Assembly: GCA_016707895.1 (NCBI GenBank)
Contig: JADJGV010000015.1
Location: 186,001-250,000 of the forward strand
Length of the DNA: 64,000 nucleotides
DNA from: Myxococcales bacterium
GTDB lineage: Bacteria > Myxococcota_A > Polyangia > Haliangiales > Haliangiaceae
Direction: 5' to 3'
Part shown: positions 41,418 to 52,600 of the stretch, piece by piece
How positions within the stretch are numbered: the first letter of the stretch is position 1
How the letters are laid out: every line of letters starts with the position of its first letter
Notes under the pieces: generated by a model
What the model was told of the DNA's origin: nothing
The model's input: only the letters and a program-made list of their open reading frames with translations
Database searches by the model: none
Position numbers and translations under genes: made by a program

Positions 41418-42893
41418 ATGGAAGGCCGCGCCAAGGTCACCAAAGATGTGTTGTGCGAGGAAGCTCGCTTCATCCTCGCCAACGTGATGGCCGAGGCGCG
41501 CTACGGGCGTCAGAACCGCTTCGACGACATCCGCCGGGTGTGCGAGGGCGCGGTCTCGATCCCGTTCGCCGAGTACGTCAGCTTCCTCGAGAAGTCGGGC
41601 TACCTGCGCCAGGATCGCAACGGCGACTCGCTCGAGGTCACGCCCGAGGGGGAGGACGTCGTCAACGGCGGCAACCTCACCGACTTCACCGACCGCGCCG
41701 TCGCGCACTTCAAGAAGCTGCGCCAGACCCGCACCCAGGCCGGCCTGATGGGCCCGGCGGCCCCCGGCATGACCACCAACTCCGGCGTCGTGTCGTCGAC
41801 CGGCGGCGGCAACTCGGGCGCGATGGCGGTGCCGCGCAAGGATCCGATGCCGGCCAAGATGATGTCGTCGGGCGGCCGCCCGTCGATGGCGGTGGGCGGC
41901 GAGATCGCCGGCAACGCCGACAGCGACGGCCGCTACGAGAAGCTGGCGTCGCTCGGCTCGGGCGGCATCGGCACGGTCTACCGCGCGCGCCAGGTCGCGC
42001 TCAATCGCGAGGTCGCGCTCAAGGAGGTGCGCGACCTGTTCGGGTTCTTCAGCGAGGATCAGCGCTACGAGATCGTGCGCCGGTTCTCGGACGTGGTGCG
42101 GGCGGCGGCGACCCTGGCCCACCCGAACATCCTGCCGATCCACGACGTCAACCTCGAGCGCGAGTTCCCGTGCGTGATCACCGAGCTGGCGCCCAACGGC
42201 TCGGCGCGGCGGCTGATCAACGACGCCGAGGACATCCCGGTCGACCTGGTCTTCAAGTACCTGCTGCAGACGCTGCACGCGCTGCGCGCGGCCCACGCCC
42301 AGCGGGTCTACCACCGCGGCCTCAAGCCCGAGCAGCTGCTGATCGACGGCTACGGCAACGTCAAGGTCTCGGACTTCGGCTTCTCGCGCGTCGTCGAGCG
42401 CGACCACGCGGTGATCCGCCAGGTCTACGTCGGCATGGGCAACGTCGCGTACATGGCGCCGGAGCTGTACGCCGACCCGATGGGCGCCGGCGCCCAGACC
42501 GACATCTACGCGCTCGGCATCATCTTCTACGAGCTCTTGACCCGGAAGCTGCCGGGCCGTCGCTCGCCGATGCCGTCGACGATCAACGGCTCGCTGCCCA
42601 AGGGCATCGACGACATCTTCGATCGCATGACCCGCGACTCGCGCACCGAGCGCTACACCACCGTCGACGACATCCTCGAGGACATCGACAAGCTCGACGG
42701 CCTGGGCGACCTGCTCGACAAGCAGACCCAGGTGCTGGTCGGCGAGAACCCGCTGACCGCGATCCGGTTCCGCGAGGGCTCCGAGGAGCCGATGGGCGCG
42801 CCGCTCGACGAGGACGGCGAGGCCGGCGACGGCAAGAAGGGGCCGACCCACCGCCCGTACTCGTTCCAGCAGCGGCGCGGCAAGAAGCCCTGA
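41418..42893 (+). CDS. Ser/Thr kinase-like protein lacking the catalytic Asp (predicted pseudokinase)
   Basis: A 491-aa soluble protein. An N-terminal ~100-residue helical module (EARFILANVMAEARYGRQ...VTPEGEDVV) and a Gly/Ser/Met-rich linker precede a Hanks-type kinase fold. Present are Gly loop LGSGGIGTVY, VALKE with Lys202, and DFG at 319-321. The catalytic loop reads YHRGLKPEQ (298-306) instead of HRDLKPEN: the catalytic Asp is Gly301 and the metal-binding Asn is Gln306. The kinase is therefore probably inactive but may still bind ATP. The tail is charged. It has its own strong promoter. A scaffold or regulatory role is inferred. Confidence 0.85.
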   Translation: MEGRAKVTKDVLCEEARFILANVMAEARYGRQNRFDDIRRVCEGAVSIPFAEYVSFLEKSGYLRQDRNGDSLEVTPEGEDVVNGGNLTDFTDRAVAHFKKLRQTRTQAGLMGPAAPGMTTNSGVVSSTGGGNSGAMAVPRKDPMPAKMMSSGGRPSMAVGGEIAGNADSDGRYEKLASLGSGGIGTVYRARQVALNREVALKEVRDLFGFFSEDQRYEIVRRFSDVVRAAATLAHPNILPIHDVNLEREFPCVITELAPNGSARRLINDAEDIPVDLVFKYLLQTLHALRAAHAQRVYHRGLKPEQLLIDGYGNVKVSDFGFSRVVERDHAVIRQVYVGMGNVAYMAPELYADPMGAGAQTDIYALGIIFYELLTRKLPGRRSPMPSTINGSLPKGIDDIFDRMTRDSRTERYTTVDDILEDIDKLDGLGDLLDKQTQVLVGENPLTAIRFREGSEEPMGAPLDEDGEAGDGKKGPTHRPYSFQQRRGKKP

Positions 42894-42895
42894 GC

Positions 42896-44202
42896 ATGAG
42901 CTGCCGGCACCTGGCGGCGGTCGCGGCCGGGTGCGACCCGTGCTTCACGGTCGACGCGTCGCGGGTGACCTTCGGCGCGGGCGCGCTGGCCGAGGTGGGG
43001 CCGCGGCTGCGGGCCCACGACGTGCGCCGCGCGGCGGTGTTCGTCGACCCGCGGGTCCACGGCCTGCCGTGGTTCGCCGAGGTGGCGGCGTCCTTGGCCG
43101 CGGCCGGGGTCGACGCGGCGGTCTACGTCGACGTCGCGATCGAGCCGACCGACGCGGCGGTGGCCGACGCGGTGGCGTTCGCGCGCCAGGCCCGGGCCGA
43201 CGGCGTGCTGTCGCTGGGCGGCGGCTCGACGATCGACACCGCCAAGCTGGCCAACCTGGGCGCGGCCACCGGCCACGACGTCCGGCGCTACGTCGCCGCG
43301 CCGTGGGGCGAGGGCCAGCCGCTGACCGCGGCGCTGCCGGTCCACGTCGCGTGCCCGACCACCGCCGGCACCGGCAGCGAGGTCACCGGCATCGCGATCT
43401 TCGACCTGCGCGCGCACCACGTGAAGACCGGCGTGGCGTCGCCGCGGCTGCGCCCCACCGAGGCGGTGATCGATCCGCGCGTGACCGCGACCTTGCCGGC
43501 CAGCGTGGTCGCCGCCGCCGGGCTCGACGTGCTGTGCCACGCGCTCGAGTCGTTCACCGCGCGCCCGCACACCCAGCGGCCGGCGCCGACGCCGCCGACC
43601 GCGCGGCCGATGAGCCAGGGCGCGAACCGCTGGAGCGACGTCGGCTGCCGCGAGGCGCTGCGGCTGTGCGGCCGCTTCCTGGCCCGGGCCACCCACGACG
43701 CCGCCGACGCCGAGGCCCGCGCCGAGATGATGTGGGCCGCGACCCTGGCCGGCATCGCGTTCGGCAACGCCGGCGTCCACGTGCCGCACGCGATGGCCTA
43801 CGCGATCGCCGGCGGCGTGCGCGACTACGTCGCGGTGGGCTACCCGCCGGGCGCGCCGCTGGTGCCGCACGGCTTCGCGGTGGCGCTGGGCGCGCCGGCG
43901 GTCTTCGACGCGCTGGCGCCGACCGCGCCGGGGCGGTGGCGCGAGGCCGCCGGGCTGCTGGGGGCCGCGACCGTCGACGTCGGCGACGCCGAGGCCGGCG
44001 CGTGCCTGGCCGACGCGGTGGCCGGCGTGATGCGCGCGGTGGCCGCGCCCGGCAGCCTGCGCGCGATCGGCTACGACGACGGCGACCTGCCGGCGCTGGT
44101 CGCGGGCACGCTGCCGCAGCAGCGCCTGCTGGGCAACGCGCCGGTCGAGGTCACCGGCGAGCTGCTCGCCGCGCTGTTCGCCGCCGCGCTGGGAGGCCGG
44201 TG

Positions 44203-44203
<1 letters not shown>
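42896..44203 (+). CDS. Iron-containing alcohol dehydrogenase, hydroxyacid-oxoacid transhydrogenase type
   Basis: A 435-aa group III Fe-dependent dehydrogenase. NAD-binding GGGSTIDTAK, PTTAGTGSEVT, and metal ligands around AAAGLDVLCHALESF, HVPHAMAYAIAG and LVPHGFAVAL are present. The insertion ending ARPMSQGANRWSDVGCREALRL and the N-terminal CDPCFTVDASRVTFGAGAL resemble hydroxyacid-oxoacid transhydrogenase (ADHFE1-like), which couples 4-hydroxybutyrate oxidation to 2-oxoglutarate reduction. It starts at an ATG two bases after the pseudokinase stop, and its stop overlaps the thioesterase start (TGATG). Confidence 0.88.
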
Positions 44204-44659
<456 letters not shown>

Positions 44660-44679
<20 letters not shown>

Positions 44680-45415
44680 GCTGGCCGTCGGGGAACACCT
44701 GCAGCACCGCCCGGGCCGGCAGCTCGAGGCAGGTGAGCGGGCCGCCCTTGCCGGCGCCGGTGTCGAGGCCGATCAGCGGGCCGCGCGTCCACGGCCCGGT
44801 GCGGGTCGGGTCGTCGGGCGGCAGCTCGGTCACCGGCGTGTGGCCGAACACCAGCGGCGGCCCGGCGTAGCCGGCGAAGAAGTCGGGCTCGCGCTGCCAC
44901 AACAGCGCCGCCGGGCTCGACGCCTCGGGCGCGGCCCACACCGCGCCTTCGCCCTCGACGCCGGCGTGGACGTAGGTCGCGTGGACGTCGCGGTGCCACG
45001 AGGGCAGCGACCGCATCCACGCCACCACCGGCGCTGGCAACCAGCTGGCCGGCTCGAAGTACCGGCGGACGTGGTCGGCGGCGAACGGATCGGCGGTGGC
45101 GTCGTCGATGAACGCCCGGTAGCTGGCGGCGACGCCGTTGCCCGGCGGCAGGATGAAGCTGGGATCGCGATCGTCGATGGCCTTGAGCAGCGCGTCCTCG
45201 TGGTTGCCGCGCAGGCACACGACCTGGCCGGCGGTGGCCTCGGGCAGCCGGCGCAGCATCTCGATCACGCCGCGGCTGTCGGGGCCGCGATCCAGGTAGT
45301 CGCCGAGGAACACCAGCGCGTCGTCGGGCGCGATGAACGGCAGCGCGGCCAGCAGCTGGGACAGCATCGCCCGCTCGCCGTGGACGTCGCCGATGACGAA
45401 GGTGCGGCCGCTCAC
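44660..45415 (-). CDS. PPP-family metallophosphatase
   Basis: A 251-aa calcineurin-like phosphatase. All metal motifs are present: GDVHGERAM, GDYLDRGPDS, RGNHEDAL and FGHTPV. This PPP arrangement is found in bacterial Ser/Thr phosphatases and in ApaH-like diadenosine tetraphosphatases. The GTG start overlaps the aminotransferase stop as GTGA, making it the last gene of a coupled three-gene operon with an ADP-ribosylglycohydrolase. It could reverse protein phosphorylation by the kinases nearby; that is inference only. Confidence 0.88.
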
Positions 45416-46602
45416 GCGATCCTCCGGCCGCGCACGCCGAGCGCGCGCAGGTGGTCGACCAGCGGCGCCACCTCGGCGAGGTCGTTGTAGAGGTGCCCCG
45501 ACATCCGGACCAGCGGCCACGGCGCGCCGGGGTGCTCGACCACCGGCACCTCGACGCCGCGGGCCAGCAGCGCCTCGACCAGCGCCACGCCGGTGGCGCC
45601 GGCCGGCAGCTCGACCGCGACCGCGGCCATGCTGGCCTGGGCGACGTCGGCGATCGCCGGGGCGACGATCGGATCGGCGCCGAGGGCCTCGCCCAGCGCC
45701 GCGGCGGCCGCGACCGCCAGCCGGTGGTTGTGAGCGCGCACCGCCGGCCAGCCGCCGCCCAGCTCGGCGAGCGTCGCGATCGCGGTGGGCGCGGCCAGGA
45801 ACGCCGACGGGTCGTGGGTGCCGGTCCAGTCGTGCTCGCGGCGGAACCGGGTGGCGCCGTCGAGCGGCAGCGTCGCGCCGTGGCTGACCACCAGCGGGCG
45901 GGTGGCGGCGCGGCGATCGGGCGCGACCCACAGGAAGCCGGCGCCCTTGGGCGCGCACGCCCACTTGTGCAGGTTGCCGGCGTAGTACGGCGCGCCGATC
46001 GCGGCGACGTCGAGGGCGAGGCTGCCCGGCGCGTGGGCGCCGTCGACGATCAGCGTGACCGCCGGCGGCAGCGCCCGGGCCAGCGCCGCCACGTCGCACA
46101 CGATCGCGGTGGGGCTGGTGACGTGATCGACCAGCACCAGCCGGGTGCGCGGCGTGATCGCGGCGAGGATCGCCTGGGTCGGCGCGGCGGCGTCGACGAG
46201 CGGCAGCGCCAGCGGGGCGACCACCACCTCGGCGCCCGCCTCGGCGGCCTTGCGATCGAGCTGGTTCTTGCACGCGCGGTAGGCGTGGGTGGTGGTGACG
46301 ATCTGATCGCCGCGCCCGAGCGGCACCGCCGCCAGCGCGATCGCCACCGCGTGGGTGGCGTTGGGCACGACCACCAGCCCGTCGGCGTCGGCGCCGACGA
46401 ACGCCGCCACCGCGGCCCGGGCCGCGGCCAGCGCCGGCGCCAGCTCGCTGACGAAGAACCGCATCGTCGCGGCCTCGATCCGATCGCGCACCGCCTGCTG
46501 CGCGGCCAGCGCGGCCCGGGGCGCGGCGCCGTACGAGCCGTGGTTCCAGTGCAGCACCGCCGGATCGAGCGCGAACGCCGCGCGCATCGCCGCCGCGCTC
46601 AT
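45412..46602 (-). CDS. Class V aminotransferase (isopenicillin-N epimerase-like)
   Basis: A 396-aa PLP enzyme. N-terminal LHWNHGSYGAAPR, the PLP-binding strand LIVDGAHAPG and the Schiff-base Lys in NLHKWACAPKGAGFLW are typical of class V aminotransferases annotated as isopenicillin-N epimerase or cysteine-desulfurase-like proteins. Their true reactions vary widely. The ATG overlaps the ADP-ribosylglycohydrolase stop (ATGA). The substrate is not predictable from sequence. Confidence 0.9.
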   Translation of the reverse strand: MSAAAMRAAFALDPAVLHWNHGSYGAAPRAALAAQQAVRDRIEAATMRFFVSELAPALAAARAAVAAFVGADADGLVVVPNATHAVAIALAAVPLGRGDQIVTTTHAYRACKNQLDRKAAEAGAEVVVAPLALPLVDAAAPTQAILAAITPRTRLVLVDHVTSPTAIVCDVAALARALPPAVTLIVDGAHAPGSLALDVAAIGAPYYAGNLHKWACAPKGAGFLWVAPDRRAATRPLVVSHGATLPLDGATRFRREHDWTGTHDPSAFLAAPTAIATLAELGGGWPAVRAHNHRLAVAAAAALGEALGADPIVAPAIADVAQASMAAVAVELPAGATGVALVEALLARGVEVPVVEHPGAPWPLVRMSGHLYNDLAEVAPLVDHLRALGVRGRRIA

Positions 46603-47633
46603 GGCACCAGCTCCACCAGCGCCCGTGGGTGGTAGCGGGTGGCGAGCGCCTCGTCGGGCGGGCGGGCGTCGTGGACCCGCTCGACCCAGCGCCGCGGCAG
46701 CGTGGCCAGGCCGTCGCGGGCGCCGAGCAGCGCGCCGACGATCGCGGCGTTGGTGTCGGCGTCACCGCCGCGGTTGGCGACGTCGATGACGCCGGCCGCG
46801 AAGTCGGGGGCGTGGACCAGCTGCCAGAACGCCAGCCGGAACGCGACCCGGACGAAGCCCTGGTGGCGGTGCAGGTGCAGCCGCTCGCCGTAGAGCCCGG
46901 GGTCGTCGGCGGTGGCGGCGTCGAGGTCGCTGGTCAGCGCGGCGTGGGCGGCGGTGATGCGGTCGCGATCGTCGCCGACCGCGTCGAGGCGGGCCGCGGC
47001 CTCGTCGAGGGCGGCCCGGGCCGCGGCCAGCATCGCGGCGGCGGTCGGCGCGCCGTCGGGGCGAACCGCGGCGGCGATCGCCGCGTCGTAGGCGGCCTGG
47101 GCCAGCCGGCACCGCGGATCGAAGTGGGTCAGCGCGGCCTCGGCCAGCGCCGCGTCGATCAGCGCGTCGGGGCGCGCGCAGTACGCGACCGCCAGCGGCG
47201 CGGCGCGCATCAGCCCGCCGTTGCCGGCGGCGTCCTTGCCGCGCTCGAGCCACACCGCGCGGGCGGCGTCGTCGACGCTGGCGCCGGTGCCCAGCCGGCG
47301 CAGCGCCGCGCCGATCTGCGAGCCGACGTCGAAGGCGTGGCGCTGCCAGTCGACGAAGCGCGCCGCCAGGTCGACCCGATCGAGATCGCCGTCGCAGACG
47401 ATCAGGCTCTGGGCCAGCGCGGCGGCCAGCTGGGTGTCGTCGGTGACCTCGCCCGGCGCCAGCGAGAACGGGCCGCCGCCGACGATGTCGTCGAGCGGGC
47501 CGGTCGCCAGGGCCGGGTAGGGCGGGGCCGGCGGCGCGGTGAACTCGGTGGTGGTGCCCAGCGCGTCGCCCAGCGCCAGCCCCCACAGCGCGCCGAGCCC
47601 GCGGTCGCGATCGGCTGGAGCGGTCCAGGTCAT
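46599..47633 (-). CDS. ADP-ribosylglycohydrolase family protein
   Basis: A 344-aa DraG/ARH-like hydrolase that removes ADP-ribose from proteins or other acceptors using two Mg2+. It has LGDALGTTTEF near the N-terminus, VTDDTQ (metal ligands) and NRGGDADTNAAIVGALLGA, the second metal motif. It is first in the minus-strand operon, with a TACGAT box five bases upstream of the ATG. It is divergent, by 84 bases, from the helicase-nuclease gene. ADP-ribose removal is the family function; its specific target here is unknown. Confidence 0.92.
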   Translation of the reverse strand: MTWTAPADRDRGLGALWGLALGDALGTTTEFTAPPAPPYPALATGPLDDIVGGGPFSLAPGEVTDDTQLAAALAQSLIVCDGDLDRVDLAARFVDWQRHAFDVGSQIGAALRRLGTGASVDDAARAVWLERGKDAAGNGGLMRAAPLAVAYCARPDALIDAALAEAALTHFDPRCRLAQAAYDAAIAAAVRPDGAPTAAAMLAAARAALDEAAARLDAVGDDRDRITAAHAALTSDLDAATADDPGLYGERLHLHRHQGFVRVAFRLAFWQLVHAPDFAAGVIDVANRGGDADTNAAIVGALLGARDGLATLPRRWVERVHDARPPDEALATRYHPRALVELVP

Positions 47634-47638
47634 GGCGC

Positions 47639-47644
47639 ATCGTA
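47639..47644 (-). promoter_or_regulatory. Candidate -10 box of the ADP-ribosylglycohydrolase operon
   Basis: Minus-strand TACGAT ends five bases before the ATG at 47633, implying a leaderless transcript. The -35 region is not recognisable. Confidence 0.35.
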
Positions 47645-47705
47645 CTCGCCTCGCCGGGATCGCTCCACCCGCGGGCTCGTCGACGCCGTGCCCGCGCGCG
47701 GGGCG

Positions 47706-47711
47706 TACAGT
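47706..47711 (+). promoter_or_regulatory. Candidate -10 box of the helicase gene
   Basis: TACAGT ends six bases before the GTG at 47718, again implying a leaderless transcript. A -35 box is not clear. Confidence 0.4.
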
Positions 47712-47717
47712 CCCGCG

Positions 47718-50700
47718 GTGACCGCGCCCGCCGCCGCCCGCCGCCTCGATCGCTGGAAGCTGTCGCTGCTGGACCTGACGCTCCGCAACCGTCTGCTCGA
47801 CGCGCGCGACGGTCGCCAGGTGGTGCCGCTGGCCGGCGTCGACGCGGTGGCGCTGGCGGCCCGGCTCGACGACGGCGCGCCGCTGGAGCTGGCCACCACC
47901 CCGGCGATCGATCCCGCGGCGGTCGGCGGCGGCGAGCGCGCCGCCGAGGCCGCGGCCAAGGCCGGGGCCGACGCGCTGGCCCAGCGGCGGCTGCTGGCGG
48001 CGCTGTCGGCCGACGAGCTCGATCGCCGGCTGGTGGCGATGGCGCGCAGCGCCCGCGAGAGCCTGCAGGAGAGCGGCGCGTCGACCTTGTGGCTGGCGCT
48101 GGGCGTGCTGCGCTGGTTCGAGACCGACGGCGGCGAGATCGCGCGCCACGCACCGCTGGCGCTGTTCCCGGTCGAGCTGCGCCGGGCCGGCGCCCGCGAG
48201 CGCTACCAGCTGACCGCCCGCGCCGACGAGGAGCCGCGCTGGAACGACACGCTGTTCGAGAAGCTGGCCACCGAGTTCGGGATCCGCGTGACGCCGCCCA
48301 CGGGCGAGCGCGACGAGCTCGATCTGGCCGGGCTGATGGGCACGCTGGGCGCGGCGGTGGCCAAGCTGCCGGGCTGGCAGGTGCTGCCGGAGGCGCGGCT
48401 GGGCGTGTTCGCCTTCGCCAAGTTCGTGATGTGGACCGATCTGGCCGAGCGCGGCGAGGCGCTCCTGGCCGCGCCGGTGGTCCGCCACCTGGCGACCGGC
48501 GACGGCGCCGCGTTCCCGGCCCAGCCGGCGTTCCCGGCGGCGGCCACCCTTGACGAGACGCTGCCGCTGGGCGAGCTGTTCGCGCCGCTCGACTGCGACG
48601 CCAGCCAGCTGGCCGCGGTGCTGGCCGCCGCCGCCGGCCGATCGTTCGTGCTCCAAGGGCCGCCCGGCACCGGCAAGTCGCAGACCATCACCAACCTGAT
48701 CGCGCAGGCGCTGACCAACGGCAAGACGGTGCTGTTCGTCGCCGAGAAGCAGGCGGCGCTCGAGGTGGTGCAGCGGCGGCTGGCGGCGGCCGGGCCTGGG
48801 CGACTTCTGTCTCGAGCTGCACTCGCACAAGGCCGGCAAGCGCGAGGTGATCGCCGAGCTGGGCCGGGTGCTCGAGCGGGTGTGGCGGCCCAACGCGCCG
48901 GTCACCGGCGACGATCAGCGGCTGGCCGCGGCCCGCGCCGAACTCAACCGCTACGTCGACGCGCTGCACGCGCCGGGGGCGGCCGGCGTCTCGGCCCACG
49001 ACGCGCTGGGCGAGCTGGGCCGGCTGCGCGACGCGCCGGCCTTGCCCGACGGCACCGCCGCCACCGCCGACGCCATCGCCGCGCAGCGCGAGGCCGTGCG
49101 CCGGTTCGCCGAGGCCGCGGGCGCGATCGCGCCGGTGACCGCGCACCCGTGGCACGGCTCGACGCTCGACACCTGGCAGCTGTCGACCGAGGACGCGGTG
49201 CGCGCCGCGCTGGCCGAGGCCGCGGCGGCCGCCGCCGCGCTGGCGCCGGCGGTCGACGGGCTGGCGCCGCGGCTGCCCGGCGTGGGCGCGCGCACCCGCG
49301 ATCAGCTCGAGGCGCTGGGCACGCTGGCCGATCACCTGGCGAAGACGCCGCACCCGGGCGCCGCGCTCATCGCGGCGGCGCAGGCCCATCCGCCCGAGGG
49401 CGCGGCCAGCGGCGCGGTCGCCGAGCGCATCGCGCTGGTCAAGGCCCGGGCCACCGGCGCCGACGGCGCGGTGGTCGCGCCCACCGACGTCGTCGCGTGG
49501 CTGGCGCTGGCCCGGCGCCGCCGCGAACTCGCGCGCACGCTGGCCGCGCGCTGGAGCGAGCGGGTCTACGCGCTGCCGCTGGGCGGCCTGGCCGCGCGGT
49601 TTAAGGCCTGGGCGAACCGCTTCCCCCTGTTCCGCTGGTTCGCGCTGCGGGCGGCGCGCAAGCAGGCCCGGGGCGCGCTGGCCGCCGGCGCGCTGCCGCC
49701 CGACGCCGAGGTCGCCGCGGACCTGGCCACCGCCGAGACCGTCGTGCTCGCCGAGCGGGCGCTGGCCGACGCCCGCGCCGACGCCGGCCGCTGGCTGGGC
49801 GCGCTGGCGCCGGTCGCCGACGACGGCGGCGACCTGGACCGGGTCGACGCCGCGCTGACCTGGGCCCGGGAGCTGGCGGCCGCGTTCGCGCGGACCGCGG
49901 TGGCCCCGGCGGAGCGCGCGGGCGCGTGGCAGGCGATCGTCGCGGTGGCGGCCGACCCGGCGCAGCCCGCGGCGAGCTGGGCCGAGCTGGCGGCGGCGGT
50001 GGCGCGCTGGCGCACCGCGCTGGGCCGCCTGCGCGACGTGTGCGGGGTCGAGGTGCGCGACGACGAGCGCCCGCACCTCGACGGCCTCGCGGCCCAGGTG
50101 GCGGCCTGGGCCGCGGTCCCGACCGCGCTGCGCGACTGGACCGCGTACGTGCGCGCGCGGGCCGCGGCGGTGGCCGCGGGCCTGAGCCAGACCGTCGCCG
50201 GCGTCGAGGCCGGCGCGGTGCCGGCCGAGGCGATCGTCGCCGCGTGGGAGCGCGCGCTGTACCGCGGCGTCGCCGATCGCGCGATCGCCGGCAGCCCGGC
50301 GCTGGCGCAGTTCCACGGCGCCAGCCACCACGCGCGGGTCGCCGAGTTCATCGAGCTCGATCGCGCGCAGCTGGGCGTGGCCCAGGCCCGGGCGATCGCC
50401 CGGCTGGCCGAGCGAGTGCCGCGGGTGTCGGCCGACACCGCCGACGCCGGCGAGATCGGGACGCTGCTCCACGAGCTCAAGAAGCAGCGCCGGCACAAGC
50501 CGCTGCGCGCGCTGTTCCAGGCCATCCCCAACCTCCTGCCGCGGCTCAAGCCGTGCCTGCTGATGAGCCCGCTGTCGGTGGCGCAGTACCTCGACCCGGC
50601 GATCGGCCGGTTCGATCTCGTCGTGTTCGACGAGGCGTCGCAGATCCCGACCGCTGACGCGATCGGCGCGCTGGCCCGGGGCGAGGCCGCGGTGGTGGTC

Positions 50701-52593
50701 GGCGACTCGAAGCAGCTGCCGCCGACCCGGTTCTTCGCGATCGGCGACGGCGCGGCGGTCGAGGCCGGCGCCGACCCCGACGACGACGTCGAGGAGCTCG
50801 AGAGCATCCTCGACGAGTGCGTCGCCGCGCGCCTGCCCGAGCTGCGCCTGACCTGGCACTACCGCAGCCACCACGAGGATCTGATCGCGTTCTCCAACCA
50901 GCACTACTACGAGGGCACGCTCGACGTGTTCCCGGCGGCGGCCGCCGACGTCGCTGGCCTGGGCGTCGGCTGGCGCAAGGTGGCTGGCGTCTACGATCGC
51001 GCCGGCACCCGGCAGAACCGCGCCGAGGCCGAGGCGGTGGTGGCCGACGTGGTCGCGCGGCTGAGCGATCCGGCGCGGGCCGGGCGGTCGATCGGCGTGG
51101 TGACGTTCTCGCGGCCGCAGCAGGAGCTGGTGCTCGATCTGCTCGACCTGGCCCGCGCCGCCGACCCCGCGCTCGATCGGTTCTTCGCCGACGACGCCAA
51201 GGAGCCGGTGCTGGTCAAGAACCTCGAGACCATCCAGGGCGACGAGCGCGACGTGATCTTGTTCTCGATCGGCTACGGCCCGGACGCCGCCGGCAAGGTG
51301 ACGATGAACTTCGGGCCGCTCAACAAGGCCGGCGGCGAGCGCCGGCTCAACGTCGCGATCACCCGCGCCCGCGACGAGCTGGTGGTGTTCTCGTCGCTCG
51401 AGCCCGAGCAGCTCGATCCCGACGTCAGCGCGCTGGGCGTGCGCCACCTGGGCGAGCTCTTGCGCTACGCCCGGGCCGGCGGCCAGCCCGCCGGCGAGCG
51501 CCAGGCCCGGCCGCCGGCGACCCCGACCGCGGCGGCGATCGCGGCGGCGCTGACCGCCAAGGGCCTCACCGTCCACCACCAGGTCGGCTGCGCCGGCTAC
51601 AAGATCGATCTCGCGGTGGTCGACCCCGACGACCCCGGCCGCTACGTGCTGGGCGTCGAGACCGACGGCCCGGCCTACGCGCGCGCCGCCACCGCGCGCG
51701 ATCGCGATCGGCTGCGGGCCCAGGTGCTGACCAACCTCGGCTGGCAGCTGCACCGGATCTGGTCGCTCGACTGGCAGCACGATCCCGACAAGGAGCTGGG
51801 CCGCGCCTACAACGCCGCGATCAACGCGATCGCCAAGGCCCGCAACGCCCGCAAGGCGCCGGGCGGGCGGACGCCGACGCCGGCGCCGATCGCGGCGCGC
51901 GCCCCGACGTCGGGGCCGATCGCGGTCCCAGCGGTGGCCACCGGCAGCGCGCCGGCCAGCGCGCCGGTGCCGGTGGCGCCCAGCCCGAGCGCGCCCGCGC
52001 TCACCGCGCCGGCCGTCGCGCGCACGCCGATCGGCCGCTACGTCGTCGCGCCGGTGGTGTCGGGCCGTCGCACCGCCGACGACCTCCACGACGTCGCGCG
52101 CGGCGACGAGCTGGGCAAGGTGATCGACACCGTGCTGGCGGTCGAGGCGCCGATCCACGCGGCGCTCCTGGCCCGCCGGGTGGCCACCGCGTACGGCATC
52201 GGCCGGATGACGCCCAAGGTGGTCGAGCGGGTGCGGATGATCGCCGCCACCCGCGCGCAGGTCGGCAGCCCCGACGACCCCGACGTCGTGTGGCGGCGCG
52301 ATCAAGATCCCGCGGCGCTGGCGGCGGTCCGGGTTCCGGACGACAGCCGCCCCGACAGCAAGCGCGACGGCGAGCACCTGCCGCTGGTCGAGCTGGCGGC
52401 CGCCGCGCGGATCGTCCTCGAGCGCAACCTCGGCCTGCCGCGCGCCGACCTGGTGCGCGAGACCGCCAAGCTCGTGGGCTTCGCCCGCCCGGGCGACAAG
52501 CTGGCCGCGCGGCTCGAGGCGGCGATCGCGGTGCTGATCGCCCGCGGCGGCGCGTCCGCGACCGGCGAGCGGGTCGCCCTGGGCGACGGCTAG
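47718..52593 (+). pseudogene. DUF4011 helicase with MTES_1575-type nuclease and DUF3320, interrupted by a one-base frameshift
   Basis: Corrected length is 1624 aa. Order: DUF4011 N-terminus (DRWKLSLLDLTLRNRLLD), SF1 helicase first half with Walker A GPPGTGKS (314-321), a long Ala-rich helical insert, Walker B VVFDEASQIPT (about 970), DSKQLPPT, LTWHYRSHHEDLI, helicase second half (IQGDERDVI; LNVAITRARDEL), a Vsr-like REase_MTES_1575 domain (YKIDLAVVDP, GVETDG, RDRDRLRAQVL, IWSLDW; about 1290-1370) and a C-terminal DUF3320. The frame breaks at 48792-48795 (GGGC); removing one G restores the expected AAGLGDFCLELHSHKAG. As sequenced, translation would yield a 629-residue product ending at 49604. 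Proteins with this layout are listed among single-gene anti-phage candidates. Confidence 0.85.
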
Positions 52594-52600
52594 GCCGCGT

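Noticed and set aside
48847..52593. The second half of the helicase taken as an independent gene
   Set aside because: The frame before it encodes the matching first half (Walker A and DUF4011). Removing one base joins them with the expected sequence.
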